DNA of 64,000 nucleotides from Thiopseudomonas acetoxidans (GTDB lineage Bacteria; Pseudomonadota; Gammaproteobacteria; Pseudomonadales; Pseudomonadaceae). Position numbers and translations under genes: made by a program. The stretch covers positions 186,001 to 250,000 of the forward strand of contig NZ_JAUCDY010000001.1 of assembly GCF_030362935.1 (NCBI RefSeq), in the 5' to 3' direction. A model generated the notes under the pieces. That model saw nothing but the letters and a program-made list of their open reading frames with translations. It was not told where the DNA came from and did not search any database. Positions 63,229-64,000 of the stretch are shown here, one piece after another. Positions within the stretch are counted from its first letter, which is position 1, and the number at the start of each line of letters is the position of its first letter.

Positions 63229-63637
63229 GCGCTACCCGCACGCATGTTTAAAAAGGGTCTGATTCCTTCGTGTGGCAGGCCATTAACGGCTTTTTGTGCG
63301 GAACGCACGTCATGACAGTCGTAGTGCCAGCACCTTACAGTGCCTGAAGGGAATCAACGCAGCACCGTGTGAGGTGTCCGCAGTGTTCGTGAAGAATAAC
63401 GGCAGAGGTTCGCACCAGACTGACGCTGTATTTGAGTTCGCTTAATAATTCCAATTAGGCAACGGTTGGAATGCTGAGCAGGGCCGCTGGTGTGATTTGA
63501 CCGAGATCGAGAGTTTTTTAATGGCAACCATCTTTGATAGTTAAGGCTATGCTAGGTGAAATCGGTACACGATTCGGTACACGAAGTTTTTATGGAATAA
63601 AAAAACCCCTAACTATCAACTAGTTAGGGGTTATATT
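63229..63637. other. Region between DUF4124 and tRNA-Leu
   Basis: About 400 bases with no intact gene. It includes a short direct repeat TCGGTACACGA at 63562-63572 and 63574-63584, then the tRNA terminator. The reading frame over it gives IGTRFGTR and stops within the terminator. Confidence 0.45.
63596..63632 (-). terminator. Terminator of tRNA-Leu
   Basis: 12-bp perfect stem (AACCCCTAACTA / TAGTTAGGGGTT, 5-base loop) followed by T7 on the minus strand, 6 bases beyond the tRNA 3' end. Confidence 0.92.
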
Positions 63638-63724
63638 TGGTGCCTCGGGGGAGAATCGAACTCCCACGTTGTTACCAACGGCGGATTTTGAATCCGCTGC
63701 GTCTACCAATTCCGCCACCGAGGC
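63638..63724 (-). tRNA. tRNA-Leu (CAA)
   Basis: 87 nt with encoded CCA. The acceptor stem GCCTCGG pairs with CCGAGGC, the D loop has TTGGTAGAC, and the anticodon loop is TTCAAAA (anticodon CAA). The long variable arm is typical of class II tRNA, and the T arm GGGAGTTCGATTCTCCC is intact. It reads UUG codons. Its 3' end points to the accessory region. Confidence 0.97.
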
Positions 63725-63830
63725 ATGGCGCAAGATTATAGGGACGAGTTTGGTCTTGGTCAAATGCTTTTGCATGGTCAGCTACAAACTTTTCCGTTAA
63801 GCTTTGCCTCCCTGATTTGTGATGATGACT

Positions 63831-64000
63831 ATGCGTGTAGCTGATTTTCAATTTGAACTGCCGGATGAGCTGATAGCCCGTTACCCCTTGGCGCAGCGAA
63901 ATGCGAGCCGTTTGCTGGTGTTGGAGGGCGACAGCGGTGCATTAGCGCACCGTCAATTCATTGATTTGCTGGACTATGTTACGGCCAATGATTTGCTGGT
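63831..64000 (+). CDS. queA: S-adenosylmethionine:tRNA ribosyltransferase-isomerase QueA, start only
   Basis: 56 codons before the right edge. ATG 63831 gives MRVADFQFELPDELIARYPL, matching QueA; two in-frame ATGs lie 6 and 9 bases upstream. The continuing RNASRLLVLEGDSGALAHRQFIDLLDYV agrees with the family. QueA makes epoxyqueuosine in tRNA wobble positions. The rest is outside the window. Confidence 0.93.
   Translation, partial: MRVADFQFELPDELIARYPLAQRNASRLLVLEGDSGALAHRQFIDLLDYVTANDLL

Overview
The window is a chromosome segment from a gammaproteobacterium of the Pseudomonas group. The runs lptC-kdsC-kdsD / mlaFEDCB-ibaG-murA-hisG-hisD-hisC, sbcB-mvaT-purU, rnd-ycgL and bamD-rluD-pgeF follow Pseudomonas gene order, and MvaT and GacA are Pseudomonas-type regulators. 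The DNA is clearly less GC-rich than a typical Pseudomonas. A full fumarate reductase operon (frdABCD), ackA-pta, a class I fumarase and a NIT-domain chemoreceptor point to a relative with a fermentative or anaerobic lifestyle, such as the Thiopseudomonas/Oblitimonas-like lineages. That placement is inference.

Layout. 1-10.4 kb: LPS export and Kdo genes on the minus strand, then outer-membrane lipid transport (mla), murA, histidine genes and orn on the plus strand. 10.4-10.55 kb: a probable Fur-controlled PrrF-like small RNA. 10.6-19.5 kb: a DUF1820 protein, frdABCD, a nitrilase-family protein with tldD, an RDD protein, a cold-shock gene and fumarase. 19.8-31.6 kb: a defence island. 31.6-49.6 kb: acyltransferase, pta-ackA, slyD, bamD, rluD-pgeF, the lutABC lactate operon, a chemoreceptor, ycaO, gap, a lipoprotein and a universal stress protein. 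49.8-50.2 kb: a MITE-like element with ISL3-type ends. 50.3-59 kb: sbcB, mvaT, purU, gacA, rnd-ycgL, hemerythrin, a second MITE-like repeat, tcdA, DUF2069, wrbA-arsC and a thioredoxin lipoprotein. 59.2-63.6 kb: a small accessory region with a single-chain type ISP/IIG restriction-methylation enzyme and a frameshifted DUF4124 gene, ending at tRNA-Leu(CAA). queA starts at the right edge.

The most notable locus is the defence island. A type I restriction system is split: hsdR and hsdS are at 19.8-24.4 kb and hsdM is at 30.1-31.6 kb. Between them lie a catalytically degenerate prokaryotic Argonaute and a separate SIR2-domain protein. They form an AT-rich pair behind a strong ribosome site and probably act as an abortive-infection, NAD-depleting module. 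The same interval holds an Mrr-type endonuclease inserted in the scar of an AlbA_2 (Schlafen-like) gene, and an AAA/DUF4143 ATPase. A truncated orphan antidote gene sits between hsdR and hsdS. The Argonaute appears to carry an N/L1/L2-like region joined to MID-PIWI, with SIR2 on its own chain, unlike the usual short-Argonaute arrangement where SIR2 carries the APAZ region.

All calls come from reading the sequence. No database search or structure prediction was run.
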